Origin: Mesoaciditoga sp.
GTDB lineage: Bacteria > Thermotogota > Thermotogae > Mesoaciditogales > Mesoaciditogaceae
NCBI GenBank assembly: GCA_015491995.1
Contig: WGFY01000078.1
Span: forward strand, 1-51,083
DNA: 51,083 bases
Direction: 5' to 3'
The notes beneath the pieces are model-generated. The model was not told where the DNA came from. It did no database searches and saw only the letters and a list, made by a program, of their open reading frames with translations. Position 1 is the first letter of the stretch; the number at the start of each line of letters is the position of its first letter. Below, piece by piece: positions 15,798 through 24,156 of the stretch. The position numbers and the translations under genes were made by a program.

Positions 15798-16942
15798 TTA
15801 TGGTGACTTATATATTCTTGAGCCTTTCTGAACGCTTCTTCGAGTGGCATTTCTCCACTTAAATAAAGATTCAACGTTGTGGATACGGCTTTTCCATAAA
15901 GCTCTTTGAAGGCTTTGGAACTTGGAAGAACCAAAGCATTTTTTGCACTCAAACTCATCGTTTTAAAAAAGGCATTTTTTTGGCCAAGTGATCTCATAGC
16001 ATTTTCATTTGCGGGAAGTTTGTAAGTCGATCCACAAAATTTCTCTTCCATTTCCGCAGATGTCACGTAATCCAAGAATTTTTTCGCAGATGGATTATCG
16101 TTGAAGATGACGAATCCCTTGGAATCTAAAACGGGAGGTATTGGTTTGCCATTGTCAAGGGAAGGGTAAGGCAAGATGGTAAAGTCGAGATTTAAATTCA
16201 AAAAGTCTGGAATCAGAAAAGAACCCATCATGAACATTCCGGCTTTTTGAGTTTTAAACGCATTCACAAGTGCCATTTTTTCGTAGCTTACAGCGATCTT
16301 CCGTTCGTTGAAAAGGTAGTTGTAAAGCTTTGCGGCTTTTAGAGTTCCGGGTGTGTTTACCCAAGGGATACCATTTTTTTCTGGAATTATCCCGTTGTTG
16401 AAAGCCGCGTTGAAAGCATCAAAAAAATACGGTGATGATTTCTGTAACAGAACACCTATATGACCGTTGTTCTTTAACACTTCTGCTGTTTTCTCAAAGT
16501 CGGAAAGTGTCCAACTGCTTTTCGGAATGGGTATTCCGTTAAACAACGCTTTGTTTATGTACACAACTTGAATATCGGCGTAATAAGGGTACGCATATTC
16601 GATTTTGTTTACAAGAAATGATCTGTAAAACACGTCTGCTGTTTTAACACCCTTCACCGGTTTTATCACGTTAGCGGCTGTAAGCATTCCAAGATCGTCA
16701 TTTCTAACAAGGGCCACATCAGGGAAGCTACCGTTGGAGGCCAATGTGATTCTCAATTTTTGAATCATGTTAGGTATGTAAACAAGATTCACTCGAATGT
16801 TAGGATGTGTTAGATGGAATTCATTTACAATGGACTGAAATTCTTTCTGACCTTCCCAACTGAACCATACAGTTATGGTGGACGCGATTGAAAAAACAGT
16901 TAGTAACAAGATTAGAGAGAAAATTAGGATGACTTTCTTCAA
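15794..16942 (-). CDS. Extracellular solute-binding protein family 1 (sugar type)
   Basis: 382 residues. N-terminal signal peptide (KKVILIFSLILLLTVFSIAS) with no lipobox Cys, so probably a periplasmic soluble protein. The mature start TITVWFSWEGQKEFQSIVNE and later FPDVALVRNDDLGMLT fit MalE-type binding proteins, as does FKTQKAGMFMMGSFLIPDF. TTG start behind AGGCGGTGA. It forms a unit with the fused permease and the DUF364 gene and is the only binding protein for that transporter here. The ligand cannot be read from the sequence. Confidence 0.88.
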   Translation of the reverse strand: MKKVILIFSLILLLTVFSIASTITVWFSWEGQKEFQSIVNEFHLTHPNIRVNLVYIPNMIQKLRITLASNGSFPDVALVRNDDLGMLTAANVIKPVKGVKTADVFYRSFLVNKIEYAYPYYADIQVVYINKALFNGIPIPKSSWTLSDFEKTAEVLKNNGHIGVLLQKSSPYFFDAFNAAFNNGIIPEKNGIPWVNTPGTLKAAKLYNYLFNERKIAVSYEKMALVNAFKTQKAGMFMMGSFLIPDFLNLNLDFTILPYPSLDNGKPIPPVLDSKGFVIFNDNPSAKKFLDYVTSAEMEEKFCGSTYKLPANENAMRSLGQKNAFFKTMSLSAKNALVLPSSKAFKELYGKAVSTTLNLYLSGEMPLEEAFRKAQEYISHHK

Positions 16943-17029
16943 CTATTTCACCGCCTTTTTAATGTGAATATTCAATTTCAAAAGATAAGTACCGATGGTT
17001 CTTACCATGCTAATAACCAAGATGCTACC

Positions 17030-17035
17030 ATTATA
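17030..17035 (-). promoter_or_regulatory. Probable -10 of the sugar-type transporter unit
   Basis: Minus strand TGCTATAATGG, an extended -10, about 90 bases upstream of the binding-protein start. No good -35. The intervening leader holds a small ATGGT...ACCAT hairpin but no recognised riboswitch. Confidence 0.55.
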
Positions 17036-17056
17036 GCACTGGAGCTACCCTTTCTT

Positions 17057-17431
17057 TCATGCGATCCCGCTCAAAATTAAAGATGCTAAATTACCAAAGA
17101 GCGATACGAGATACAACGAAAAAGTGGTTACCACCATGGAACTCAATGTAACATTTGAAGCCATTAAAGATGGCATGTACCCAAAGTATTGCAATATCAA
17201 TTTTCCGATCCAAAAATAGATCACGCTTCCTATCAAGCTACCTGACAAGTCAATAAAAATTCCAATTTTAAAATCTTCAACAACGAATACGATTACCATT
17301 CCCAAGACAGCATCCAAAAGGTACAGAAGCCACGTTGGGAAAAAAGCAAATGGTGAAAGCAAAAGCGAGATCTCCATGAAAAGAAATGGAATTGAAAAAG
17401 CCATTGACCAAATTAGGGCATTTCTCTTCAA
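17057..17431 (-). CDS. Small membrane protein of unknown function
   Basis: 124 residues with about four membrane segments, including DAVLGMVIVFVVEDFKIGIF and a C-terminal SLFGNLASLILSGIA. TTG start behind GGAAGGCGA, two bases after the stop of the preceding gene. It is the last gene of the run that begins with the peptide transporter ATPases, so it may be co-transcribed with them. No family recognised. Confidence 0.6.
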   Translation of the reverse strand: MKRNALIWSMAFSIPFLFMEISLLLSPFAFFPTWLLYLLDAVLGMVIVFVVEDFKIGIFIDLSGSLIGSVIYFWIGKLILQYFGYMPSLMASNVTLSSMVVTTFSLYLVSLFGNLASLILSGIA

Positions 17432-17433
17432 CT

Positions 17434-17943
17434 TTATCGCCTTCCCTCTTCATGAATTACACCCTTGATTACAGGCACACTTCTGAAGTTATGACCATCT
17501 TGGATTACGTGAACTTCCAAATAGCCGGTGTAAGTGATTTTATGTTTTTTGAAATTCTTTCTGAAATCTATGGCTTGAGAACCGGTGAGTTTTACATTTG
17601 CTTCAGCAACAAATTTTCCGTTTGTGAGTTCGGCGATCATATCTTGATTTCCAATTATCGGATGATACCCTAAATCTTCATTTCCTATTTTCATAAGAAG
17701 TTGAATGCTGGAAATATACGCCGTTTCTTTTTTTTCAGTTGATTGACCTTGAAAGCGCAATTTAAGGAGTGCGGATGTGGAGTTTTGTGAAACCTCCACG
17801 AGATACACGTTGAATTTCATCTGTTTCAAGAAAGTGTTGTAAGAGCTGAACCTCACGACTTGAATCGCGAGGTTCACAAAGAGAACAGCCGTTACAATCG
17901 CAAAAAGAAAAGTCCCTTTGGTCAAAAAGTTCAACGTGCTCAC
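17434..17943 (-). CDS. Membrane-anchored protein of unknown function
   Basis: 169 residues from GTG 17943, or 166 from TTG 17934, which has the better SD (AGGAAGTGAG). One N-terminal membrane segment (LFAIVTAVLFVNLAIQVV) is followed by a beta-rich domain of about 130 residues predicted outside the membrane. No conserved catalytic motif is visible and I do not recognise the family. It lies 3 bases after the oppF-type gene and just before another small membrane protein, so all three are probably co-transcribed. Confidence 0.6.
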   Translation of the reverse strand: MSTLNFLTKGTFLFAIVTAVLFVNLAIQVVRFSSYNTFLKQMKFNVYLVEVSQNSTSALLKLRFQGQSTEKKETAYISSIQLLMKIGNEDLGYHPIIGNQDMIAELTNGKFVAEANVKLTGSQAIDFRKNFKKHKITYTGYLEVHVIQDGHNFRSVPVIKGVIHEEGRR

Positions 17944-17946
17944 TTC

Positions 17947-18954
17947 CTAATTTTTGCTGTATAAAAAACAGGCAACTTTGTGTCCTTCACCAACATCTAT
18001 CAACATGGGCTCTTCTTTGGCACAAATGTCTTTTGCAAATGGACATCGTTCATAGAACCTACATCTTTTTGGTGGATCTATCGCTTTACCAATTCCGCCC
18101 TTTATCTGTATGGACTTACGCTTGAATTCCGGATCTGGCACAGGCACGGCTGAAATCAACGCTTTAGTGTAAGGATGAAGTGGATTCTGAATTATCTCTT
18201 CTGTCTTGCCATATTCCACCATTTTACCGAGGTACATCACGCTTATGTAATCAGCCATATAACGTGCAACGGCAAGATCATGGGTGATGTAAATAAAGGT
18301 CATGTGCATTTCGTGTATGAGCTCCATCATCAAAGTCATAACTTGGGTTCGTATGGAAACATCGAGCATCGAAGTTGGTTCATCTGCAACCACGAATTCC
18401 GGATTCATGACAAGCGCACGTGCGATAGCGACACGTTGCCTCTGTCCACCGCTGAGTTCGTGAGGATACCTCCATAAAAACGTGTCTGGTGGAGAGATTC
18501 CCACTCTGTTGAGAATATCCATGACCTTTTTCTCTCTTTGTTTCAAGTTTCCTTCATTTTGAACGTTCATTGGCTCTGAAACTATATCGAAAATCGTTTT
18601 TCTTGGATTTAAGGATTCGAATGGATCCTGAAATATCATCTGGCTCTTGCTGTGAAGCCATTTTCTATCTTGTGCTGAGTGTATGCAGGTAACATCACGG
18701 TTCAAAAAGGTGATCTTTCCATCTGTTGGTTCGTAAAGTCTTAAAAGTGTTTTTCCGGTCGTGGTCTTTCCACATCCGGATTCTCCCACAAGGGCTATTA
18801 CTTCTCCTTTTTTCACCTCGAAGTTCAAATCATCCACGGCATGTAGAAATTGCTTTGCCCTTGCAAATGTACCTCTACGGACTGGAAAGTACTTTTTAAG
18901 ATGCTCCACTTTTATCACTACATCAGTAGCGTTTGATGTTTCAACTTCAGGCAT
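17947..18954 (-). CDS. dppF: Peptide-type ABC transporter ATPase (DppF/OppF)
   Basis: 335 residues. ATPase of a Dpp/Opp importer. Walker A GESGCGKTTTGKTLL, signature LSGGQRQRVAIARAL, Walker B VVADEPTSMLD, His-loop ITHDLAVARY. The C-terminal oligopeptide-transporter extension has the Cys cluster CRFYERCPFAKDICAKEEP, which may hold an Fe-S cluster in this family. The start overlaps the dppD end by 8 bases. Works as a pair with DppD on the inner face of the membrane with DppB and DppC. Confidence 0.95.
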   Translation of the reverse strand: MPEVETSNATDVVIKVEHLKKYFPVRRGTFARAKQFLHAVDDLNFEVKKGEVIALVGESGCGKTTTGKTLLRLYEPTDGKITFLNRDVTCIHSAQDRKWLHSKSQMIFQDPFESLNPRKTIFDIVSEPMNVQNEGNLKQREKKVMDILNRVGISPPDTFLWRYPHELSGGQRQRVAIARALVMNPEFVVADEPTSMLDVSIRTQVMTLMMELIHEMHMTFIYITHDLAVARYMADYISVMYLGKMVEYGKTEEIIQNPLHPYTKALISAVPVPDPEFKRKSIQIKGGIGKAIDPPKRCRFYERCPFAKDICAKEEPMLIDVGEGHKVACFLYSKN

Positions 18955-19936
18955 CTTTACTCACCTGCTTTCGTAGGTTCTGAGGATGAAAACATGCGAC
19001 GAAGTGATTTGGGGATATCTCTTCGTACAAAGGCATTTTCTCCCAACATTCTTTAGTCGCGAAAGGACATCTTGGCGCGAATCTACAATGATCTGGTGCA
19101 TTCAACAGATTTGGAGGTTCACCCGGAATTGTGACAAGTTTCTTCTTTTCTCCGTGAATGGATGGAAAAGAAGACATCAATCCGACCGTGTACGGATGCG
19201 CTGGTTTTTTGAATACCGTTACCGCATCCGAAAGCTCAACTATCTTTCCAGCATACATTATCGCTATTTTCTCTGCGACCTCAGCTATAACGGCTATATC
19301 ATGAGATATGTATATCATCGACATGTTAAGCTTCTTTTGAATTTTGGCCATTTCTTTTAATATCATGTCTTGAACGATGACATCGAGGGCCGTTGTGGGC
19401 TCATCTGCTATGATTATGTCTGGATTGCATGAAAGACTCATTGCGATAATTGCTCTTTGCTTCATCCCACCAGAATATTCATGAGGATAATTATCCATTC
19501 TTTTAGGATCTAAGCCGACAAGTTTGTACAATTCTGCCACTCGAGCCCTGGATTCTTCGAAAGTGACGTTAGGTTCATGAGCCAATATGGCTTCTATGAT
19601 TTGATCGCCAACTTTGTAAACTGGGTTCAAAGAATTCATGGCAGCTTGAAATATCATTGCAATTCCAGCCCACCTAATTTTGTTTATTTCTTCATCATTG
19701 AGTTTCACTATATCTTTTCCTTTGAAGTAAATATTTCCATTGACTATGTTGGCGTTTTCCGCAAGGAGTCTCATGATTGACATAGATACAGAGGTTTTTC
19801 CGCATCCGGATTCTCCAACGAGTCCCATAGATTCCCCTTGAGCTAGGGTGAAAGAGATATCATCTGCAGCTTTTACGATCCCTGCTCTGGTGTTGTAATA
19901 CATTTTAAGATTTTTAACTTCGAGTACTGGTCTCAT
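18947..19936 (-). CDS. dppD: Peptide-type ABC transporter ATPase (DppD/OppD)
   Basis: 329 residues. Walker A GESGCGKTSVSMSIM, signature YSGGMKQRAIIAMSL, Walker B IIADEPTTALD, His-loop ISHDIAVIAEV. The C-terminal Cys cluster CRFAPRCPFATKECWEKMP matches oligopeptide-transporter ATPases. ATG behind GAAGGTGA. Partner of the DppF protein encoded directly downstream. Confidence 0.95.
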   Translation of the reverse strand: MRPVLEVKNLKMYYNTRAGIVKAADDISFTLAQGESMGLVGESGCGKTSVSMSIMRLLAENANIVNGNIYFKGKDIVKLNDEEINKIRWAGIAMIFQAAMNSLNPVYKVGDQIIEAILAHEPNVTFEESRARVAELYKLVGLDPKRMDNYPHEYSGGMKQRAIIAMSLSCNPDIIIADEPTTALDVIVQDMILKEMAKIQKKLNMSMIYISHDIAVIAEVAEKIAIMYAGKIVELSDAVTVFKKPAHPYTVGLMSSFPSIHGEKKKLVTIPGEPPNLLNAPDHCRFAPRCPFATKECWEKMPLYEEISPNHFVACFHPQNLRKQVSKDA

Positions 19937-19942
19937 TTCAAA

Positions 19943-20917
19943 TCACCTTCTCCTCAGCCTTGGATTCACAACTTCATCAAGGCCACGGCCTATGAAGTAA
20001 AACGCTCCACAAAGCAGGGTAATGGCGGCTCCCGGCGGAAGCCAAAGCCACCAATAATGACCTATGTTGCCTCCAACTATGTATCCTGCGGTGTCAGCCG
20101 TGTAGATCATCAATCCCCAAGACATTCTAATGTTCAAGAGTCCAAAGAAAGACAAAACAGCTTCAGAGAAAATGGCGCCTGTAACGTTGAACATCATGTA
20201 CAAAAAAGACAGAGGCATGACATTTGGTATTATGTGATTTACTATTATGTATGGATTACTCGCGCCTGAAACCTTTGCGGATTCTATAAAAGGCTTCACT
20301 TTTACCACCATAGCTTGAGATCGTAAAACAATCGTTATTCCACCAAACCCAGATATCAAACCTATTATCAGTGCAAGTCTTAACAGATCTATCTGAATCA
20401 TTCCACTTAAAACTATTAAAAACGGGATAAATGGAAACAGCAAGACCAAATCCGCCAGCCTCATGAAGAAAGTGTCAACTACCCCTCCATAGTATGCAGA
20501 TACTGTGCCTATCACCGTCCCTATAAAAACAGTTATAAGAGCTGCAAGAATACCCAATGCAAACTCTCTTGGCGTGGAATACAAGAGCTGGGCGAGTACG
20601 TCCCTTCCAAGAGGATCTGTTCCCAGCAGGTGATGCCATGATGGTGGAGTGGGATTGTTCATGGTTGTGAAATCATATCCGGTAACTGGATCGTAGGATG
20701 TCATTCCAGATAAAGTTGGTTTCCATACCGTCGATGCCAATATTGGATAAACCACGAAACCTGCAATTGCAAATGTTATCACTATCCATAAGCCTAAGAC
20801 CCCTATTTTTGATTCCGAAAAGATCTTCCAATTTTCTTTAAAAGCACGCCAAGCGAGCTTCATCCTTATTTTCAACGGTGACTCAAATACTTCTTTCGTA
20901 TTTTCTTTACTCTTCAT
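19943..20917 (-). CDS. dppC: Peptide-type ABC transporter permease (DppC/OppC)
   Basis: 324 residues. N-terminal cytoplasmic segment (WRAFKENWKIFSESKIGVLG) is the usual OppC N-terminal domain, then a long extracellular loop (about residues 65-125) before the permease domain HHLLGTDPLGRDVLAQLLYS. The coupling motif FIESAKVSGASNPYIIVNHI is near residue 215. A duplicated-looking loop rich in Gly/Trp near the C-terminus (GHYWWLWLPPGAAITLL) is normal. It is 6 bases upstream of dppD. Confidence 0.95.
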   Translation of the reverse strand: MKSKENTKEVFESPLKIRMKLAWRAFKENWKIFSESKIGVLGLWIVITFAIAGFVVYPILASTVWKPTLSGMTSYDPVTGYDFTTMNNPTPPSWHHLLGTDPLGRDVLAQLLYSTPREFALGILAALITVFIGTVIGTVSAYYGGVVDTFFMRLADLVLLFPFIPFLIVLSGMIQIDLLRLALIIGLISGFGGITIVLRSQAMVVKVKPFIESAKVSGASNPYIIVNHIIPNVMPLSFLYMMFNVTGAIFSEAVLSFFGLLNIRMSWGLMIYTADTAGYIVGGNIGHYWWLWLPPGAAITLLCGAFYFIGRGLDEVVNPRLRRR

Positions 20918-20933
20918 AGATCACATCACCTCC

Positions 20934-22088
20934 TCAGTAACGAATCCTTGGATCAAGAAACGCGTACACTATATCGACGACTAAATGGGCAAAAAGCACG
21001 AATATTCCCGTGAATATCAGTGCACCTGAGGCAAGTGGATAATCTTTTGCAAGCGTGGCGTTAAGAAGGGTCATTCCCATTCCCGGCCATGAAAAGAGTG
21101 ATTCTGTTATAAGTCCTCCGCTTACCACAAATCCCATTGAAAGAACGAAGTTCGTTATAACAGGCAGCATAGCCGTTCGTGCCGCATGTTTATCTCTCAC
21201 GACTTTGTCAGGCAACCCTTTCGCTCTTGCGGTAGTTATGAAATCTTCCTTTATGGTTTCGAGCATTGAATCACGCATGACCAGCATTGTTCCAGCATAA
21301 GATATGATGGCAACCGACAAAACAGGGAGTACCATGTGCCAAATTATGTCCGCACCGTATATGCCGTAAGGGCTTATTGCCCACCAAAAAATAGACAAAG
21401 CACTGGCGATTGCAGTCGAAGTGTAAAGGATGATCTTTTTGGTTTTCACTCTATGAGAAACCTTTTGTGCTACGATGAAAGAAAAAAGTATTGCCGCGCC
21501 CACAATGGAGACGGTCAAAAGCAGGTACAAGAATACCGTTTGAGCGTCAAAAGTTGTGTTGACCCAAAGATCAGGATTCAAGAATTGGTTTATTGGAAGT
21601 ATTCCAAGATAAGCTCCAAAAAACCATATCAAAACGAATATCAAAAGAGGTGTGAAAACAGTGTAAGTTATAACACCGATGATCGTCGCGACGTACTCGG
21701 ATACTTTTCCCCTTTTCCAAGCGAGAGATTTCCCGGAACTAAAACCTATGAAGAAAGAGATAAGAGTTGCAGTGGCAAACAAAAAAATGGTCCTTGGCAA
21801 TCTCTCAGCAATAATACTCCACACAGGGGTAGGATAAAATGAAAAAGAAACCCCCAAATTGAGTGTGAAAATATTTTTCAAGTAAGTCAGAAATTGAACC
21901 CAAAGAGATTGATCAAGACCAAATGCGTGCAAAATAGAATCTCTTGCTTGTGGGGTAAGATTTGGATTTGTGGTAAGCATGGCTTTTATGCCACCCGGCA
22001 TCGAATGAAGAAGGAAAAAGACAACGGCAACATATACCACCAAGAGTATGAAAATTTGCACGAGCCTTTTCCCAATGTACTTTAACAT
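20934..22088 (-). CDS. dppB: Peptide-type ABC transporter permease (DppB/OppB)
   Basis: 384 residues, longer than the usual 310-340 because of a hydrophobic insertion near residues 190-255 (two extra membrane segments) between the normal transmembrane helices. N-terminus YIGKRLVQIFILLVVYVAVV and coupling region DFITTARAKGLPDKVVRDKH with GLITESLFSWPGMG are typical. The ATG has GGGTGA 8 bases upstream and is overlapped by the stop of an 8-codon ORF with a much stronger SD. A terminator lies upstream between dppA and this gene. Confidence 0.93.
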   Translation of the reverse strand: MLKYIGKRLVQIFILLVVYVAVVFFLLHSMPGGIKAMLTTNPNLTPQARDSILHAFGLDQSLWVQFLTYLKNIFTLNLGVSFSFYPTPVWSIIAERLPRTIFLFATATLISFFIGFSSGKSLAWKRGKVSEYVATIIGVITYTVFTPLLIFVLIWFFGAYLGILPINQFLNPDLWVNTTFDAQTVFLYLLLTVSIVGAAILFSFIVAQKVSHRVKTKKIILYTSTAIASALSIFWWAISPYGIYGADIIWHMVLPVLSVAIISYAGTMLVMRDSMLETIKEDFITTARAKGLPDKVVRDKHAARTAMLPVITNFVLSMGFVVSGGLITESLFSWPGMGMTLLNATLAKDYPLASGALIFTGIFVLFAHLVVDIVYAFLDPRIRY

Positions 22089-22108
22089 TCATTTTCACCC
22101 GCAATCAT
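22082..22108 (-). CDS. Putative 8-residue leader ORF overlapping the dppB start
   Basis: ATG with AAGGAGG about 8 bases upstream, reading MIAGENEC and stop. The TAA overlaps the dppB ATG (AATGTTAA). The arrangement parallels the leader ORF before valS and suggests translational coupling. Very short, so a chance arrangement is possible. Confidence 0.35.
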   Translation of the reverse strand: MIAGENEC

Positions 22109-22132
22109 TTCGAATTCCTCCTTCTAAGTTTT

Positions 22133-22159
22133 AAAAAGCCGGGCTTGTGCCCGGCTTTT
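22133..22159 (-). terminator. Terminator between dppA and dppB
   Basis: 11-bp stem AAAAGCCGGGC / GCCCGGCTTTT with loop TTGT; on the minus strand it ends in T5. It lies 13 bases after the dppA stop. A leaky terminator here would give more binding protein than permease, a common arrangement. Confidence 0.88.
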
Positions 22160-22172
22160 GTAAAAAAAGATC

Positions 22173-24014
22173 TTATTTCACGATCTTAACAAAAGCTTTT
22201 TCTCCATATGTTCCTTGAATGCCATCAAGAACTTTCGTGTACTCAAAAGATATTCTATTCCTGTAAGCTTCTACAAGTGGAGATGTGAAAAGGACGACAT
22301 ACGGTACATCCCTAGCGAGCATTTCCTGGAGCTTGTAACCATATTTTCGTGCTTTGTTCATATTCGTTTGATCGATGAACTCGTTGGCAGCCTTGTCAAA
22401 TTTCGGGTTATCGTATCCAGGCGCGTTCCAACCACCAGGATTTATCCCGTTTTTGGAGTAGAAGAAATCTCTCAGATAATCCGGGTAAATCGTTAGACCC
22501 CATCCGAGCATGTACATGTCGAAGTTGTACTTCTGATCCCAAACGGCGCTGACTATGTTGTTAAAGCTGGTTAAATCTGCAACTATTGGTATGCCTATGT
22601 CATTTGCCCATTTCTCTATCCATAAGGCGGCAGTTGCCCTCATTGGATCGTATCCTGCGGATGGAGCCATCATCTTTATGGACTTTATCAGCTTTCCGTT
22701 CGGAGCTATGAGACCCATTCCGCGTTGAACAAGTTGACCGTTTTTAAGCTTTGGCTCGACTAACCACTTGAAGCCAGCATCCTTCAAAGTCTTTATTGCC
22801 GCTTCGTACCTTTGAGCGGTTGTCATACCTTCACCATATGGTTTAATATTTTTATCATACCAGAAGGAATTTCCCGGTGGGACAACCGTTGCAAGAGGTA
22901 TTGCGACACCCTGAAGTATTTTGTTACAAAGAAGATCTCTGTTGACAAGGTACGCAACTGCCACTCGGAAAGCTTTCAAGCTCATCGGATAGCGTCTCAT
23001 GTTGAAAGCCATATAACGGAAACCATTCGATGGGTTATTCACAATTTTCACGTTCGGATCGGCTTTCAACTGTGTGACAAAACCTTTTTGCAACCCATTT
23101 GGGTTAAGCACAAAATCTACAGTTCCTTTAAGGAGTGCCTGAATGGCTGCTGATTGATTTTGATATATTCTGAATATGACTGAATCCACGTAAGGACCTG
23201 TAACGAATTTGTTATCGATCTTTCCCTCAGCTTTGCCGTAGAAGGTTTGATCCAATCCGAGGCTTGGTGTTACGTAGCGTACCGCGCCATTTGCGTACTC
23301 GATTTCCTGCTGACCTCTAAAGGTGTAGTTTGGAACTGCTTTATCAACCACAAACGCGCCTTTTTGCCACTTTGAAATTGTGAAGGCACCTATTGATGGT
23401 TCATCAAGAATTGGGCCATAAGACATCATATATTTCGCAGGATCTGGCTGTTTAAGAGCTTTCTTATAAATTGGCTCCCAATACTTTTTTTGAACGATCG
23501 TACTTTGAAGAACGCCGTAGACGAATTTCCCACTCAATTTATGAATGTAGATTTTAACCGTGTAGTTGTTAACCTTCACGATCTTATCGAAGACAGTTGG
23601 ATCGAGGTTACTCATCCAATTACCTGGTATTTTGAGTTTGAACGGTACCTCGTAAGAAAATACCACATCATCTGCTGTAAAAGGTGTTCCATCTGACCAT
23701 TTCACACCCTTCATAAGGTGAACGGTTGTAACGTACAGGGTAGTTCCGTCTTCTGTAACTTTCTTTAAAGGTGTCCACATTCCATCTGCTAACGACGGCA
23801 CCACGGCAAATGTCACATCGGAAAGCGTGTACAAACTTCCGTATTTCGCCAATCCGACATAAAAATTCCAAGATGTTGCGTTCGGTCCGAGCATGGACCA
23901 AATGTTAAGGGTCGTTATGTCTGAGACCAATGCGTAATTGATCGTGCCTCCCGCAATTGACAGCACTCCTAATGCCAATACCATTAAAGTTACCAGCAAT
24001 ATAACTTTTTTCAC
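22173..24014 (-). CDS. dppA: Extracellular solute-binding protein family 5 (peptide/oligosaccharide type)
   Basis: 613 residues. N-terminal signal peptide KKVILLVTLMVLALGVLSIA without a lipobox. The family-5 motif GVKWSDGTPFTADDVVFSYE is near residues 108-127, and LMKGVKW precedes it. The C-terminal half has NMRRYPMSLKAFRVAVAYLV, typical of DppA/OppA. In Thermotogota such proteins often bind oligosaccharides as well as peptides, so the ligand is open. GTG start behind AGGGGGG. A consensus promoter and a 5' stem-loop precede it; a terminator follows. Confidence 0.93.
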   Translation of the reverse strand: MKKVILLVTLMVLALGVLSIAGGTINYALVSDITTLNIWSMLGPNATSWNFYVGLAKYGSLYTLSDVTFAVVPSLADGMWTPLKKVTEDGTTLYVTTVHLMKGVKWSDGTPFTADDVVFSYEVPFKLKIPGNWMSNLDPTVFDKIVKVNNYTVKIYIHKLSGKFVYGVLQSTIVQKKYWEPIYKKALKQPDPAKYMMSYGPILDEPSIGAFTISKWQKGAFVVDKAVPNYTFRGQQEIEYANGAVRYVTPSLGLDQTFYGKAEGKIDNKFVTGPYVDSVIFRIYQNQSAAIQALLKGTVDFVLNPNGLQKGFVTQLKADPNVKIVNNPSNGFRYMAFNMRRYPMSLKAFRVAVAYLVNRDLLCNKILQGVAIPLATVVPPGNSFWYDKNIKPYGEGMTTAQRYEAAIKTLKDAGFKWLVEPKLKNGQLVQRGMGLIAPNGKLIKSIKMMAPSAGYDPMRATAALWIEKWANDIGIPIVADLTSFNNIVSAVWDQKYNFDMYMLGWGLTIYPDYLRDFFYSKNGINPGGWNAPGYDNPKFDKAANEFIDQTNMNKARKYGYKLQEMLARDVPYVVLFTSPLVEAYRNRISFEYTKVLDGIQGTYGEKAFVKIVK

Positions 24015-24043
24015 GCATGAAGCCCCCCTTCGTAAGAAATATT

Positions 24044-24062
24044 TTTCTCCTTTCAGGAGAAA
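24044..24062 (-). promoter_or_regulatory. Stem-loop at the predicted 5' end of the dppA mRNA
   Basis: TTTCTCC / GGAGAAA 7-bp stem with a 5-base loop. The predicted transcription start from the upstream promoter falls about 4 bases before the stem, so the hairpin caps the 5' end and could stabilise the message. It does not cover the SD used by dppA. Confidence 0.45.
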
Positions 24063-24072
24063 TGCAATTGAA

Positions 24073-24101
24073 ATTATAACTCAGTCTTAACAACTTGTCA
24101 A
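24073..24101 (-). promoter_or_regulatory. dppA promoter
   Basis: Minus strand: TTGACA (24096-24101), 17-bp spacer, TATAAT (24073-24078). This is a full consensus sigma-70 promoter, the strongest in the window. Confidence 0.92.
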
Positions 24102-24156
24102 GATAAAGAAAGAAAACAAAATTAAAAATGAAGTTTGTCGATACGAAATTATATCG

